Source: Phaseolus vulgaris (lineage: Eukaryota > Streptophyta > Magnoliopsida > Fabales > Fabaceae). From it: a stretch of DNA of 64,000 nt. The stretch spans positions 42,143,524 through 42,207,523 of the forward strand of contig NC_023758.2 of the NCBI RefSeq assembly GCF_000499845.2. Direction: 5' to 3'. Numbering within the stretch: the stretch's first letter is position 1; each line of letters starts with the position of its first letter. Below the pieces are notes generated by a model, which worked only from the letters and a program-made list of their open reading frames with translations, was not told where the DNA came from and did no database searches. A program made the translations under genes and the position numbers. Of the stretch, positions 48,400 to 61,014 are shown in pieces.

Positions 48400-51145
48400 A
48401 AGCCGACTCAACCTGAACGCGGACCAACTCGGTTGAGTCGGCTTAGACCCAATTCGACAACGGCTCGAGCTCGGACGACTCGACATCAACTGACTCAACA
48501 TCGGCTCGAGCCCATACGACTAGACATCGGCCCGGGCCCATACGACTAGACATCGGCCCGAGTCCATTCGACTCAACATTGGCCCAGGTCTGCTCGACTT
48601 GACATCGGACCGAGCCTGCTCAGCTCAACATTAGCCAGGGCCCAATCGACTCGACATCGACTCAGGCCCGCTCCACTCGACATCGACTCGAGCCCGGACG
48701 ACTCGACATCAGTCCGGGCTCGAACGACTCAACAATGGCAGTTTCTTCCTGCAGCCCTACCTTTTTCTTCCTGCACCCCCACAATTTCAGGATTTGGGAG
48801 TGTGCTATGGATTCATCAATCCGGAAGTAAATCATGTTGCATTCCGGATGAGGGGGTGTTACGGAAGCAAAGTTTGCATAAATTATTGATTTCCAGATTG
48901 TTGAATCTGGAAGCCTAATTTTTATTACGGATTGGTGGATCCGAAATGATTTTTTTCAATTATGGATTTCTGAATCCGGAATGCATATTTTGAATTATGG
49001 ATTGATGGATCCATAATGGTTTTTTCAATTATGGATGTTTTGCATATTTTTATTTTGGATTAACACTATTATTCATGTACTACCGAAAGCATCAATATGG
49101 GAGATTACCGAATGCACCAATCCAAAAATTTAACGGAAGCGCCAATCCGAAAATTTACAAGATTTCATAATCCGGAATACAAAAAAAAATGTACAGTTTA
49201 TATAGGAATAGTTTTGTCTTTGCGAAACTGCCCTCAACAATGGCCAGGGCCCAATCAACTCGACATAGACCTATGCCCGCTCAACTTGACATCGACCCAA
49301 AATCGTTCAACTCGACAATGGCTCGGTCGACCTAAGCCCAATTGAATCGACATCAACCCAAGCCCATACGCCTCGATAATGGTCTAGGCCTGGATGATTC
49401 AACATCGGCCCAGGCCCGCTCCACCCGACATCGGCTCGAGTCCAGACGACTCGAAATTGGCCTAAACCCGGACGACTCGAAAATGGCTCGTGCCTGGATG
49501 ATTCGACATCAACACAAGCCCATTCAACTAGACATCGGCACAGGCCCGCTCAGCTTGACAACGACTCGGACCCGCTCGACATTAGCAAGGGCCCAATCGA
49601 CTCGCCATCGACCTGAGCCCGCTGCACTCAACATCAACTCGAGCCCGAACGACTCGACATTGACTCGGGCCTGCTCGACTTGACATCGACCCAGGCCCGC
49701 TCGGCTCGACATTAGCCAGGGCCCAATTGACTTGACATAGACCTAGGCCTGCTCCACTCAACATCAACCCGGGCTTGCTTAGCTCGACATCGACCCAGGC
49801 CCAAGAGACTCAACATTGTCTTAGACCGGCTCGACTCAACATCGATCTGGGCCCAATCGAATCCACATCAGCCCAGGCCCAAACGACTCAACATCGGCAT
49901 GGGCCCAGAAGAATCGACAATGGCTCGAGCCTAGATGATTCAATATCGACCCAGGCCTAATCCACTCGATATTAGCCTGAGCCCAATCGACTCAACATCG
50001 ACCCGAGCCCGCTCCACTCGACATCAGCCCGAACCTAGACAACTCGACATCGTTCCAAGCCCAAACGACTCAAAATGGGTTTGGGCCCGAACGATTCGAC
50101 ATCAGTCCGGGCCCAGATGATTCGGCATCAGTCTGGGCTTGGACGACTCGTCAATGGACTGGGCCCAACAACTCAAAATCGACTCGGGCCAATTCGACTT
50201 GACATCGTCCTTGGCCCGCTCAGCTCAACATTGGCCAGGGCCCAATCGACTCGACATAAACGCAGGTATGCTCCACTCGACATTAGCCCGAGCCCGGGAG
50301 ACTCGACATTAGCTCAGGCCGGCTCGACTCGACATTGGCCCGGGCTCGAGAGACTCGACATCAATTCGAGCCTGTTTGGCTCGACATCGACCAGGGCCCA
50401 ATCAACTTGACATCGACTCGGGCCCGCTCCACTCGACATCGACCCGGGCCCATTCGACTTAACACCGAGCCGAGCCCGAGAGACTCGACAATGGCTCAAG
50501 CTCGATCGACTTGACATTGGCCAGAGCCCAATCAACTCAAAATCAACTCGGGCCCATTCGGCTCAACATCAACCCGAGCTTACTCAGCTCGACATTGGGT
50601 TGGGCCCGTTCGGCTCGACATCAACTCAGGCCCGAGAGAATCAACATTGGCTCGAGTCCACTCGACTCGACTTTGGCTCGGTTCCAATCGACTCGACATT
50701 GACCTAGGCCCGCTCCACTCACATCAGCTCGACCCCGGGAGACTCGACATTGGCTCGACTCGCTCCACTCGACATCGGCTTGTCCCCGGGAGATTCGACA
50801 TTGGCCCAAGCTCGCTCCACTCAACATCAGCCCAGCCTAAGGAGACTCAGCATTGGCCCGGACCCGTTCGACTTGACATCGACCCGAGCTTGCTCAGCTC
50901 GACATTGCCATGGCCCGTTCGATTCAACATCGACTCAGTCTCAGCGACTCGACATCAGCTCAGGTTTGCTCGGCTCGACATCGACTTAGGAATGCTCGGC
51001 TCGACAACGAACCAGGCGCGCTCGGCTCGACAACGAACCAGGCGCGCTCGGCTAGAAATCAGCTCGAGCCCACTCAGCTCAATATGGGCCCGGGACTGCT
51101 CGGTTAAACATCTGCCCGGGCCCACTCAACTCGACATCGACTGGA
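48400..51145. repeat. GC-rich 26-bp minisatellite
   Basis: Units of about 26 bp on the plan 'gactcgacatcggcccgggc' + 'ccattc' repeat with many substitutions (cggc/cgac/tggc; cccg/tcga) over about 2.2 kb on both sides of a nested insertion. By repeat length this is roughly 80-85 units. It is conspicuously rich in CpG and TCGA against a very AT-rich background. Because 26 is not a multiple of 3, each strand gives open frames that cycle through the same peptides (RLDIDLGP..., STRHRPGP...). These are not taken as genes. Confidence 0.95.
48737..49232. mobile_element. 496-bp Mutator-like element with perfect 9-bp target duplication
   Basis: The element starts GGCAGTTTC and ends GAAACTGCC, a perfect 9-bp terminal inverted repeat. 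It is flanked on both sides by CTCAACAAT (48728-48736 and 49233-49241), a 9-bp direct repeat as made by Mutator-type transposases. The flanks are minisatellite sequence and the interior is not, so insertion into the array is clear. Inside are several copies of a 'attatggattgatggatcc'-like motif. It has no coding capacity. Confidence 0.88.
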
Positions 51146-51819
51146 TTGGATTGTCTTGGCATAACTTGGATCAGGCCAAGTCAAAATTCATCCCAAATGC
51201 AATTTGGATAATCCAAAAATGTATCAAATCTATATCTAATCCATATCCAATTAAATGGATTGGATTTAAAATTCAAAAATATGGATTTGGAATAAATCCA
51301 TTTAAATGGGTTAAAACTAATATGGATATGGATACATATGGATTGGATTTTGTAATTTGGATTTTTTTGCCACCCTTAACTTACATATTTAAAAAAGTTT
51401 ACTTGTCATAAATTTTAGCTATGACAAATAAACTTGTACCCTGTTTATCGCACAAGCCAAAAAAACTAGTTAAATTAAATACAACAAAGCAAGATGAAGA
51501 AACGGATGAACATTAGATGATTAATAAATATATTAAATAGATTGAAGCAAGATAAAAAAGAATAATACATTATGAATAGGAAATATTCATTCAACCAGAG
51601 GCATAATGACCTAGAGGCTAGAGCAAACCATCTCAGGGAAGGGAACAAGACATTCAATCAACTATTGAACTAAGTGTGGAAGAAGCATGAGGTGGGGATT
51701 TTAGCCACTATTCTGCAGCAAGATGGTGATGTGACTAAGGCATAACCATTAAAAAAATTCTAAAGGATTTTTTATGATAACATGTACTCAACTATGCAGA
51801 GTAAGGAAGTGTTAGATCG

Positions 51820-54800
51820 CTAAACCGAAACTGAAATGTCAGATCCACCTCCTTGAGTGGCCTTGAGTCTTTTTTGCCCAGATTCAATCACATCTGCAAT
51901 TGGATTTGCATACTTGTGAAACTGCAAAAATCCAAAACGCGATAGTCCAATTATTTCTCATTCACTATAACAATAAGCGAAACAAAGATCATCATGCAAG
52001 ATTTAGAACAGACACGGCAGTGCCAGGAGCATGGAATCAAGCTAATCACATCACAAAAATTAAACAGTAAAATAAAACTAGAGTTCACGTGAAAGATGTA
52101 ACTGTATGGACCAACTTAAGAAACTTCTAAAAATTTTGTTCAGTGCAAGAAGCATGGATGCAATTTGAAGATTTTTAAGCCAAACATGGTGATTAGATCA
52201 CACAGATGTCCAAAATATAAAAAATGGCCTACCGCTTCAACTAACTCTTCACATTTGCGGCCTAACCGCTCCACTTCAACTGCTGCAGATTCTTTTACTG
52301 ATGCAATTTTACTATTTATGGCATCCGCCTGTCCATAGCAGATAAGAAATAAATACTTAATCTTTCATCAATTATATCCATTTATCCTGAAACTTAAAAA
52401 ATGCAACCTCAGATAGCACAGCCTCCACATTTCTCTGCCTTGTTTCTGTAGTAGAGCACTTAGATTCCACCTCTGATTTTGTACTGCTTAAATATTTAGT
52501 TGCTTCTTCCCGCATAATATTGCACTCTTTCTCCGTCTGCTTCATTAATTCTTCCATCTGCTCAACTGGGGAAGGGAAAACAAGTCGAAAAAGTTGAAGA
52601 TAAAACACAACAAAAAAAATGCAACCTTAAGGAACAGTTTACATAGCATGAAAGTTTTCGACAAAAATCGCTAAAAGTAATGTGACGTACAGTTGTGCTG
52701 CTTTTCAGCCAGCAAATGCTATTTAAAAGAGAGAGAAGAAGGAAAACAAAACTATTGAACAAAAATCAAGCCAGATTACTTGTGAGCAGCAGTTTTTGTA
52801 GATTGTGTTTCGTAAATGTTATCATCACTCGTGCTAAAACGGTTAAGCCATCAATCCATAAGTAGAAACATAGCATTGTTTGCACTAGAAGGTACCTTTA
52901 CTTTGTCTTTCAACCAGTCTGGCCTCAAGTGACTTCTCTAACATTTCTTCATCGCTAAGTTTAGCTTTCAACGTTTTAAGATCCTTTTCAATAGCTTTAC
53001 CAGAATTTACCTATAGAAGACAAAACTGACATCAAACAAGGTTTTGCATCGTAATAATCTTTGAAGGAATGTGGAGAAGTCCATAATAAATCTCATATCT
53101 CTAAGCACTCCAATTTAAGCTCCGTTAAAGAAAACACTTCTTGCCCCCAGCAGATTTTCAGTCATTATGACAAATGCCAGAGCAGAAGTCAACTGATCAG
53201 AGTATGTTTACCTGTTCTTGTATATCCTGCATCAGCTTGTAGTGTTTTGACATTTTCTTGTACACCTACAAAAAATGATTCACGATAAAGTGATCAACAT
53301 TCAAGCAACAAATCATCGTGAATTGGTCCGTGTGTTACAGCTCTTTACATTGTAGTTTGCCTTCTGAAATTATGTAAGTATTATAGATATTAAAGATTGA
53401 ACAATATCCATGGCAAATTTCATCTGTCAATCCATGATGCCGTTTGATTTTCTAGTCACAATGCAAGGGACGTTTCAGCAATGGCACCAACTAATTGACT
53501 ACTCAGTTCAGTCATAACTCAATAGGTCAAGGCTTCACAAAATTAAAATTGTGTTGCAATTGCATTCTGGAATAAATTTCAAGTATGTTTGGTTGGAAGG
53601 AAAGGAAATAGAGAAGAAAAAAAAATACATATAACAAAATATTTTTTCTAGTTTGGTTAGAAGGAAAGTAAGAGGAAATGCTAAAGAAAAGTTGAAATTT
53701 ATAAACAAAATTTCCTCTCCTTCCCGGCTTGTACTGTCCTTTCAACTCAAATTTCAAACTTTTCTCTACACTGTTCAAAACACACAACTCCATAAGTAAA
53801 TTAAAATAGAAATTTACTGTCATGAATCATGATAGTCAAATGCGGATGAAGGGGCGCTAAGAATAGACCTAGTATGCAACAAAAACTCTGGGAAATAAAC
53901 TTCACAAGTTCAACAAGAGCTCTATTCACATGTAAAGTTTGCATACAAGTGTAATAATAAAAGATTAATTTACTGTGACCTAAAGTGCAGATGATGAGGG
54001 AATAAGAAAAGATCCGGTCTGCGATAAAAATACCTTGGAAAAAACTTCAACAAGGGCAGTCTTCTCGTGAAAAGCTTGCATTGCTAATTTTTCAGCATTC
54101 CTTGCCTCCTCTCGAGCTAATTTCTTTTCCTCTAAAGCTCTCTTCATGGCAAGTCAGAGTAGTAAATTTACATCAGTACTGGCAGAGTAAAAATCCAGAA
54201 CTCTCTCAAAGAGCAAAAACATCTAAACCAAGCATTACAATAGAATCTTTTCACGCATTAGTAAAAATCCACTACAAATTGCAGGAAAAGGACAACAGTT
54301 TAAAACTGAAAATGTTCTCCAAAACTGGAAGATGATCAACTGTGGAGTGAGGAACCAACACGAAGGTAAGGTAGTCAAATAATCGCCAATATAATATTCA
54401 TACAAGCAAATTGGTTGGAGAAATGCTATGTATGCCACGATGTTGTAGCCAAGAACACAATTAAAACCAATTAATTTTGATTATACTTGGAATAGAAGAA
54501 CAAAATAAAAAAATGAATGAATTTGGATATCCATGCTACTAATTACTGGAGTGAACCAAATAAAAAAAATACCTGTACTTTATCAGGTGATTGGGCAATT
54601 CTTGAACGTAGATTTGCATTTTCTTGAACATTTTGTACCAATGTAAATTCAGCATTAGAAATCTGGGCTACGAAAAAGGAAAATAGGATAAGTATTAATA
54701 TAATCTATGCACCAAGTAGTCAAACTTTCAGGAGAAATGGGGGTTGAAGTAAGCAGACCAAGGGAGGAACTTCAACACCAAACTGAAAACAATGTTTAAA

Positions 54801-56078
54801 CAGTCAGATCACAATGTAATATGCACAAGCACAAGACCTACATAGCCTCAACTAATTAAACCAAAGCCATGTCCAATGTCTACACTCTACACAAATGAAG
54901 AGACACTTGTATCCAACTAAACATAACTAGTCCGTTTAAAGCGTTAATTGCAGATTTTTAAAAGCAGAGAAAAAGCACCTCAAAACCAACATTTTCCACA
55001 AATTGCACTCATAATACATTTACAAACTACATAATCCAAAGATTCAGCTCTGCAAGTTTATGCAAATTGTTTCAATCCTTTTACTCCTCTGCCGTTATTT
55101 CTTTAACACACCATCCAAAATCACCAAGATAAGGACATATAAGATTCAACAACTAAGCTTCAATTACAGCCCCAGAGCATTAGATGGTAAACAATGACTG
55201 ACCTTCTCATCCATTTCCCCAGTCCTATCCTTCAACTTCCTCCAAGTACTCCTCAACGAACTCTGGTTTCTGTTCAGCGCCCCAACCGATTGTTTCAGCT
55301 CGTTAACTTTCGCCTCTACCTCCTGAGCAAGAGGCATCTCTCGCTCCCTCGCCTCATTGCATTCCGCAATCTCCCCTTTCAACTGCCACAAAACCACTCA
55401 TTCAGTTCAAAAGAATTTGAAATTGAGATGAGATGATATCCAACACAGACCTGCAGCATCTCGTTCTCCAACTCCGCTTGCTGCACCTCCAGAGCGTTAA
55501 ATTCGTTCACGATCTCCGACACCGTGTTCATTCTTGTGTCCCTGGGATGCACAAAACGACAACGACAATTAGAATTTCTCTTAATCGAGCGAGGAAGCTA
55601 AGAGACTGACCTGTCAAGGAAGAAATTGAGAAGAGCGCCGAGGAAGATGTCAGTCCGGTGAGGATCCGGCAGGAGGAAATCGGCGAAGGTGAACTTGCGA
55701 GGGCACTCGATGTCGGTGAGAACCTCCTTGATCCTGCTGAAGAGTTTGACGGCGCGAACGGATTCAACGTGGAAATCAGGGTTTTCAAGATGCTCTAGGG
55801 CGTCGAAGTCGAGTTGCTCGATGTCTTCCCTGCGGAAAAGGAAGAGAGGAAAAAGGTGAGTGAGGAATGTAGCGATGAAGAAGACGCGAAGAGAGAATAG
55901 AGAGAGACTCGAGGAGAACGCCAAGATGGAAGAGGATGCGGGTGTAGAGGTCGGAGATCAAGTCAGGGTTGGGTTTCGCGAGTTCCTGCTCCGTCACATT
56001 CGCGATCTCGAACTGCCCTAAGATTGCGACTATTTCCGGCCGCTGGAGCCTTGGGTATTCGTAATTCGACGCCGCCAT
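51820..56078 (-). CDS. NUF2: Kinetochore protein NUF2, eleven exons
   Basis: The CDS is complement(join) of 56078-55909, 55829-55611, 55541-55451, 55382-55203, 54662-54573, 54141-54034, 53265-53212, 53010-52896, 52565-52408, 52328-52233 and 51921-51820. All introns are GT-AG and phases close, giving 460 aa. NUF2 pairs with NDC80 in the Ndc80 complex, which couples kinetochores to spindle microtubules. The N-terminal calponin-homology-like domain (about 1-135) includes YEYPRLQRPEIVAIL, LYTRILFHLGVLLE and a DFDALEHLENPDFH segment typical of plant NUF2. From about 150 to the end the protein is continuous coiled coil (QQAELENEMLQ, NANLRSRIAQSPDKVQ, SEVESKCSTTETRQRNVE). The last exon ends ISVSV-stop. 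The length is close to that of Arabidopsis NUF2. No damage was seen. Confidence 0.95.
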
Positions 56079-57340
56079 CTTCTTCTTCTTCTCAAGAGTT
56101 CAAGGTTTCAATACGAGAGAAAGATCACAAACTCAAACCCAAAATTAAATTAAATTGAAATCGTCACAATTTTCCCGCCAAGTACTTCCACGGATAGCAA
56201 TGGTTTCATAATGATTATAATACGAGTAAATTACAAGACTATCCTCTAAGTTTTCTCTATGTCATTTATGTATAATTTTTAATAGATTTTTCTCCTTTGT
56301 TTATTATATTTTCAGTATTTTGAGAGGTTTTAATTTCCAATTTTATTTAAAAACAGTGTATTTTTTAAAAATTGGTATTAATTGCATTTAGATAGAAATT
56401 ATGTGAGGGAGTAATATTTGATGAGATAACTTTTTTATCATTTACAATTTAATTAGACGGCTCATTCCTATTATAACTATCACACAATATGGAATTTATT
56501 GTGAATATTAAAAAGATTCACAATTTACACCTAGAAAATCTAGAATTTATTATGTTACATTATCAACATTTAAACGTCGTTAAAATTAATTTAACATAAC
56601 GAAATATATTGACCATGAAACAAAAAAACATTTCAAAATATTAAAATGATAATAACAAGAGTTAAGAAGTTAACCATTTTTAGTCAAAAGTAATTAATTA
56701 TAAAAAGGAGTTAATAAGTCGTCCCTTTTTTTTCAAAAATAATGATGGGTAATTGGATACATTAATTAGCTATAATTTTCAAGTTAATTATTTAATTATC
56801 TCGTTCTAAAAAATGCTAAAAACTTATGGGGGAAACATTTTTTTATTGGAATGAGTTAAAATATTTTAAGAATATTAATGTGTATTTAAAAAACATTAAC
56901 TCCAACCTATTTTAAAATTAGATAACTAAAAACCATATAAAAAAAACTAATTCGTAACAGATTTTAATAAACTAAAAACCAAAAAAAAATGATTTACCAA
57001 AGAAAAACAACAAAATGGATATGACTCTATTTATATATGAAAAAATCGATTTATACATAAAAATAACAAAATGGATTGTGAACTCTACTTTATATTTATA
57101 TATATATAAAAAAGGTAAAATCAACTTATAAAAAAAAACATGTCTATTTTTGTAACTTTGTTAGTACACACAAAATTGAGTTTTTACTAAAAAAATCTAC
57201 AAAAAAGAATTGGAGGAAAAAATAAGGACAAAATGATATTTTATTTCATGTTTAGATTTTTTTTAAAATAACACTACTTTTACTTTTATTTCTTCATCTA
57301 CACCTTTTTATTTTTATTTTTTTATCTAATACCGAACTTG
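56079..57340. other. AT-rich intergenic region upstream of NUF2
   Basis: The first 100-200 bp should be leader and promoter of NUF2; 'ttttcccgccaag' at 56171-56183 contains TTTCCCGCC, the E2F-site consensus, as expected for a mitotic gene. Beyond it no feature is recognised. Confidence 0.45.
56173..56181. promoter_or_regulatory. E2F-like site upstream of NUF2
   Basis: TTTCCCGCC (perfect match to the TTTSSCGS consensus) lies about 95 bp upstream of the NUF2 start codon. E2F factors drive G1/S and many mitotic genes in plants. Support is by motif and position only. Confidence 0.45.
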
Positions 57341-58395
57341 TTTTCTCGGATAACACTATTTTTACTTTTAAATATTTATAAAATAGTAGTGAATATAAAT
57401 ATTTATAAAATTGAAATAAAAGAAATTTTGAATTTTGAAAATTAAAAATTAAATATATAAAAAATTATGAAGAAATATAATTATAAAAAGAATGAAATAA
57501 AATATTTTATAAGTATTTTGATGTAAGTAAATATTATGGGTAAAATAAATGTAAAATTGTAACATTATTTTTTTTTTATATTTTTATAGTAAATTTGAAT
57601 TGTGAAGAATAAACCATAATACATTTGTACATATATTTGATAATAAAATTCGGATGAAAAAATTATAATAAGTTATAATGTTGCTACCAAATTAAATGTT
57701 GGTATTTTTTGTTTGTTAAAAAATATCAAAATAAATAATAATAAAAATTAAATAAAATTGTTTGGATATTTTATAAAAGAAAATATTAACTAAATGGTTT
57801 AAAAAATTATAAATAAAAATTAAGTTATTAATTGATGATATGTATGTAATAATAAAAAAATTAAGTGAATAAATTTATTATTAGATTTAATAAATATATA
57901 TATATATATAAATTATAATTTTAAAATAAGAAAATAAAGAAAAAAAAATTATATTTAAATTGAAAAATTATGTAAATAATGAGTTATATATAAATATATG
58001 TTCTAAATTATAATAACAAATATGATTATATAATATTTCTTATAATTTTTTAGGGTTTAGGAAATTGGTGTTTATGGTATATAGTTTGTGGTTTGGAGTT
58101 TATGGTTCAGGGTTTGGATTTAGGGTTCATTAGTTATGGTTTAGAGCTTAAGGATTATGGTTTAGAGATCAGTGTTAGGGTTTATGGTTTATATTTATTA
58201 TGTCCATAATATTTACTTACATCAAAACACTTATAAAATATATTTTTTTTTTATTGATATTTCTTAATAAATTTTTATAATTTTAATTTTTAATTTTTAT
58301 TTTCAAATTTTCTTTTATTTTAATTTTATAAATATTTAAATTCACTACAATTTTATAAATATTTAAAAGTGAAAATAGTGTTATCTGAGGAAAAA
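57341..58395. mobile_element. Inverted-repeat element with telomere-like centre
   Basis: The left arm (about 57341-57540) begins 'ctcggataacactattttta'. The right arm (about 58197-58395) ends with its imperfect complement, '...aaatagtgttatctgagg'. Matching inner blocks include 'gatgtaagtaaatattatgg' and 'ccataatatttacttacatc'. The spacer holds a degenerate series of TTTAGGG-like and TTTATGG-like heptamers at 58051-58190. There is no coding capacity. Superfamily and target duplication were not determined. Confidence 0.7.
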
Positions 58396-58466
58396 AAGTG
58401 TTATTTGAGAGAAAAAGTCTCATGTTTATGTGTACTTTTTTTCCTATATGTTATCTATCTATCTTC

Positions 58467-59160
58467 AATTTTGTGTATCTAGTTAATATAGTCTTAAGAT
58501 TTGAGTTGAGATATTCCATGTGAGCTATTTATAAACCTTCATGGACTTAGATCTTTGACCATGGTTTCTCCAAGTTTTAATGTTGTGACATATTATGATG
58601 TATTTTCATAAAATATGAATATCATCGAGAATTTATGTAGTGTAATGAGAGATATTGTGCAAGTAAATTAGAGCATTTATGTGATATAATCAAGGATATT
58701 ACGCGGGGCATTTATGTGATATTATAAGGGATATTACGTGGGACATTAATGTGATATTATAAGGGATACCGCGTAAGTAAATCAAAACACTTAAAGAGAT
58801 CGAGATTTTATGCATTAAAAACGCATTAATTATGTTGTGATGAGATTGTTTATTCCTGATATTATTTTAACAAAATCATCAAATTGGGTCTAGGCTCACT
58901 TTATCGCGTTGGACCTATTCGTTTGGTCTACTCGGCATAATTCCTAGCAGTCCCGGGTGCAGAGAATGGAGAAGGTCGTCATGCTTGGCTTAGACCTTGA
59001 TCTCCCATAATGGAGGAGGTCTACTCGCTCGGCCTGGACCTCGAGCTACCAAAATAGAGAAGGTTAGCATGCTCTGTTTTCTCATGATTTAAACCGAAAT
59101 GGAATACATCTGACTTGGACTTTGATCGGTATGTGTCCGATAAAATCCAAGACGATACAA
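58467..59160. repeat. Long direct repeat, left copy (LTR-like)
   Basis: It matches 61015-61630 through its length: 'ttttgtgtatctagt', 'aagatttgagttgagata', 'cgcgtaagtaaatca', 'ttattcctgatattatttta' and 'accaaaatagagaaggtta'. The left copy has extra tandem units of 'tttatgtgatattataaggg'. Same orientation and 2.5-kb spacing suggest LTRs of a non-coding retroelement, but TG/CA ends and primer site are not evident. Confidence 0.75.
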
Positions 59161-59466
59161 CCTTGAGCCAAGCAAGCGAGGTGAAAAGGCTTGTAAAAAA
59201 CATTTGCGACTAAGTATGACCGTTCAATACATTTGTCTTTAAGAGTAATATAAGTTTTTATGTGACAAAGGTGAAGTTAAAATCAAACCTAAGCTTTGAT
59301 CGACACACGTGTGCGAGCATTTGTCGAAGTCGTTTATGGTTAAGGGTTTAAGCATATGTTTAAACATTTAGATCTATCTTTGAAAAAAAGTATATGTTTA
59401 AGCAATAAATGACCTATCCTTTGGCGAGGGTGTGGGTTCGGTCGAACAACTTGATTTTGAGTCGCT

Positions 59467-59995
59467 TCAAAGTTGTTGTTGATCGCAAACTCCCGAATCC
59501 GATGTAGGGGTAACTAGACTTTGTTCAGAGTTGCGGTTAGTTGCGAACTCATCGGTACGATGTAGATTGTAGAGGCAACTGATTTTTGTTCCAATGTAGG
59601 TGTGACTGGTTTTTGTTTTGAGTTGCTTGTCGATCGTAGTCTTCCGGATCCGACGTAGAGGCAACTGGTTTTTGTTCCGAGTTGTTTGTCGACTGTGGAC
59701 TCTCGGGTCCGATGTAGAAACAACTAATTTTTTATCTGAGTTGTTTGTTAATCGCGGACTCCCGGGTCCGATGTAGAGGCAACTGATTTTTGTTATGAGT
59801 TGCTTGTCGATCGCAGACTCCCAAATCCGATATAGAGGCAACTGGTTTTTGTTCCAAGTTGCTTGTCGATAATGGACTCCCAGGTGAGATGTAGATGTAG
59901 AGACAACTGATTTTTGTTCAAAGTTACTTGTCAATCACGGACTCTCAGGTCCGATGTAGATTGTAGAGGCAACTGATATTTTTTCCAAATTGCTT
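59467..59995. repeat. Tandem array of about 59-bp units
   Basis: About eight or nine copies carry 'gatgtagaggcaactg' then 'tttttgttcc' then 'gagttgcttgtcgatcg' then 'gactcccgggtcc', with single-base variation. Open frames on the minus strand (repeating NKNQLPL...) are by-products. The array lies between the two LTR-like repeats. Confidence 0.93.
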
Positions 59996-61014
59996 TTGGT
60001 TGAAAAAGTCGGTTTGAGAATGGTTCTAACCCCTTTTTTTTTAAAAAAAACACATACAAATTCTATACGAAAAATACCATTTTATTGAAAATTACCTTGT
60101 TAGAAATAATTGTTTTGTTATACGTATTTTTTATTTATTTATTTTAATTCTTTTTATTGAGAACATACTAAAGTTAATTATCTTTAGATGAAAACATATA
60201 TACAATGACATATAATTTTATAAGTAAGATAGTAAGATATAAAATATTTTAAGATGAGCGTTTAAAAATCATAACAATTATTTATTTTCTTGAGATTTTG
60301 TCTCCTGGGAAACATTATGATCTTTATATTTTGTTGTTCTATAAAATTGAAGTATCTTTTGTTTTATCCACATAAGAATTAATAATGATTTATTTTACCA
60401 AAATATATAATTTTCTCTTTTTCATGTATTGAAATAATATTTTATTTTTATAAAAAAATATATAATGAAACAAAAGTAAATAATAATACTGCAGTGCATG
60501 AATACAGTGTACATAAAATAAAGTTTAAGACTTAATAAGAATGCATACAAGTGTACATAATTTTTTAAAACCAAATTTTTAATACTTAAAAAATGAAACG
60601 ATTTCCATTGATATAAATTCATATCTTAAGTGGGTTTTATCCTTTTGTAAAACTGTAATTGGCCAACAAAGCTAGTGCAACGAAACACAAAATAGTTGGT
60701 TTTTTTTTTTCAATTAAATAAATAATTACCAAACATATTCAAGTGTCCCAAAGATCAAATTTAATACAACAAAAATTAAAATCCGGGTAGTTCACATGTT
60801 TAAACCTAAATATCCACTAACTGGATGGATTGAATAAGTTTTATTTGAAGATATAACGTATGGGATAAAAAAATCATTAATTTATTTTGATTCATTATAA
60901 ATTTAACTAGAATGAGGATTAAATAAAAGTTTAATTCAATGTTCATTGACAATTTTTTCCAGCATATCTAATCAAATTCATAAGAAAATGTTTTAACACT
61001 AAAGTTGAGGATAA
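59996..61014. other. AT-rich spacer between LTR-like repeats
   Basis: No coding remnant or tandem repeat was recognised. It may be the internal part of a non-autonomous retroelement bounded by the direct repeats. Confidence 0.4.

Larger units (their letters stand above)
48158..51379. mobile_element. 3.2-kb non-autonomous element with inverted ends, possibly hAT-like
   Basis: The left end reads 'ttagggtggtcatgg' and the right end, on the other strand, 'ttaagggtggcaaaa'. Behind them, about 170 bp on each side are imperfect inverted copies rich in 'aaatggattggatttaaaat'. The tips recall the TAGGGGTGGCAA-type ends of plant hAT derivatives. The interior is almost entirely a 26-bp minisatellite with a nested insertion, and it has no transposase. 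I could not find an exact 8-bp target duplication, so the superfamily assignment is tentative. Confidence 0.55.

Noticed and set aside
48349..51411. Many overlapping open frames on both strands of the 26-bp array
   Set aside because: A 26-bp unit cycles through all frames, so the same peptides recur in each frame. This is a repeat artefact.
59467..59934. 155-aa minus-strand open frame
   Set aside because: It is a translation of the 59-bp tandem array and contains nothing else.
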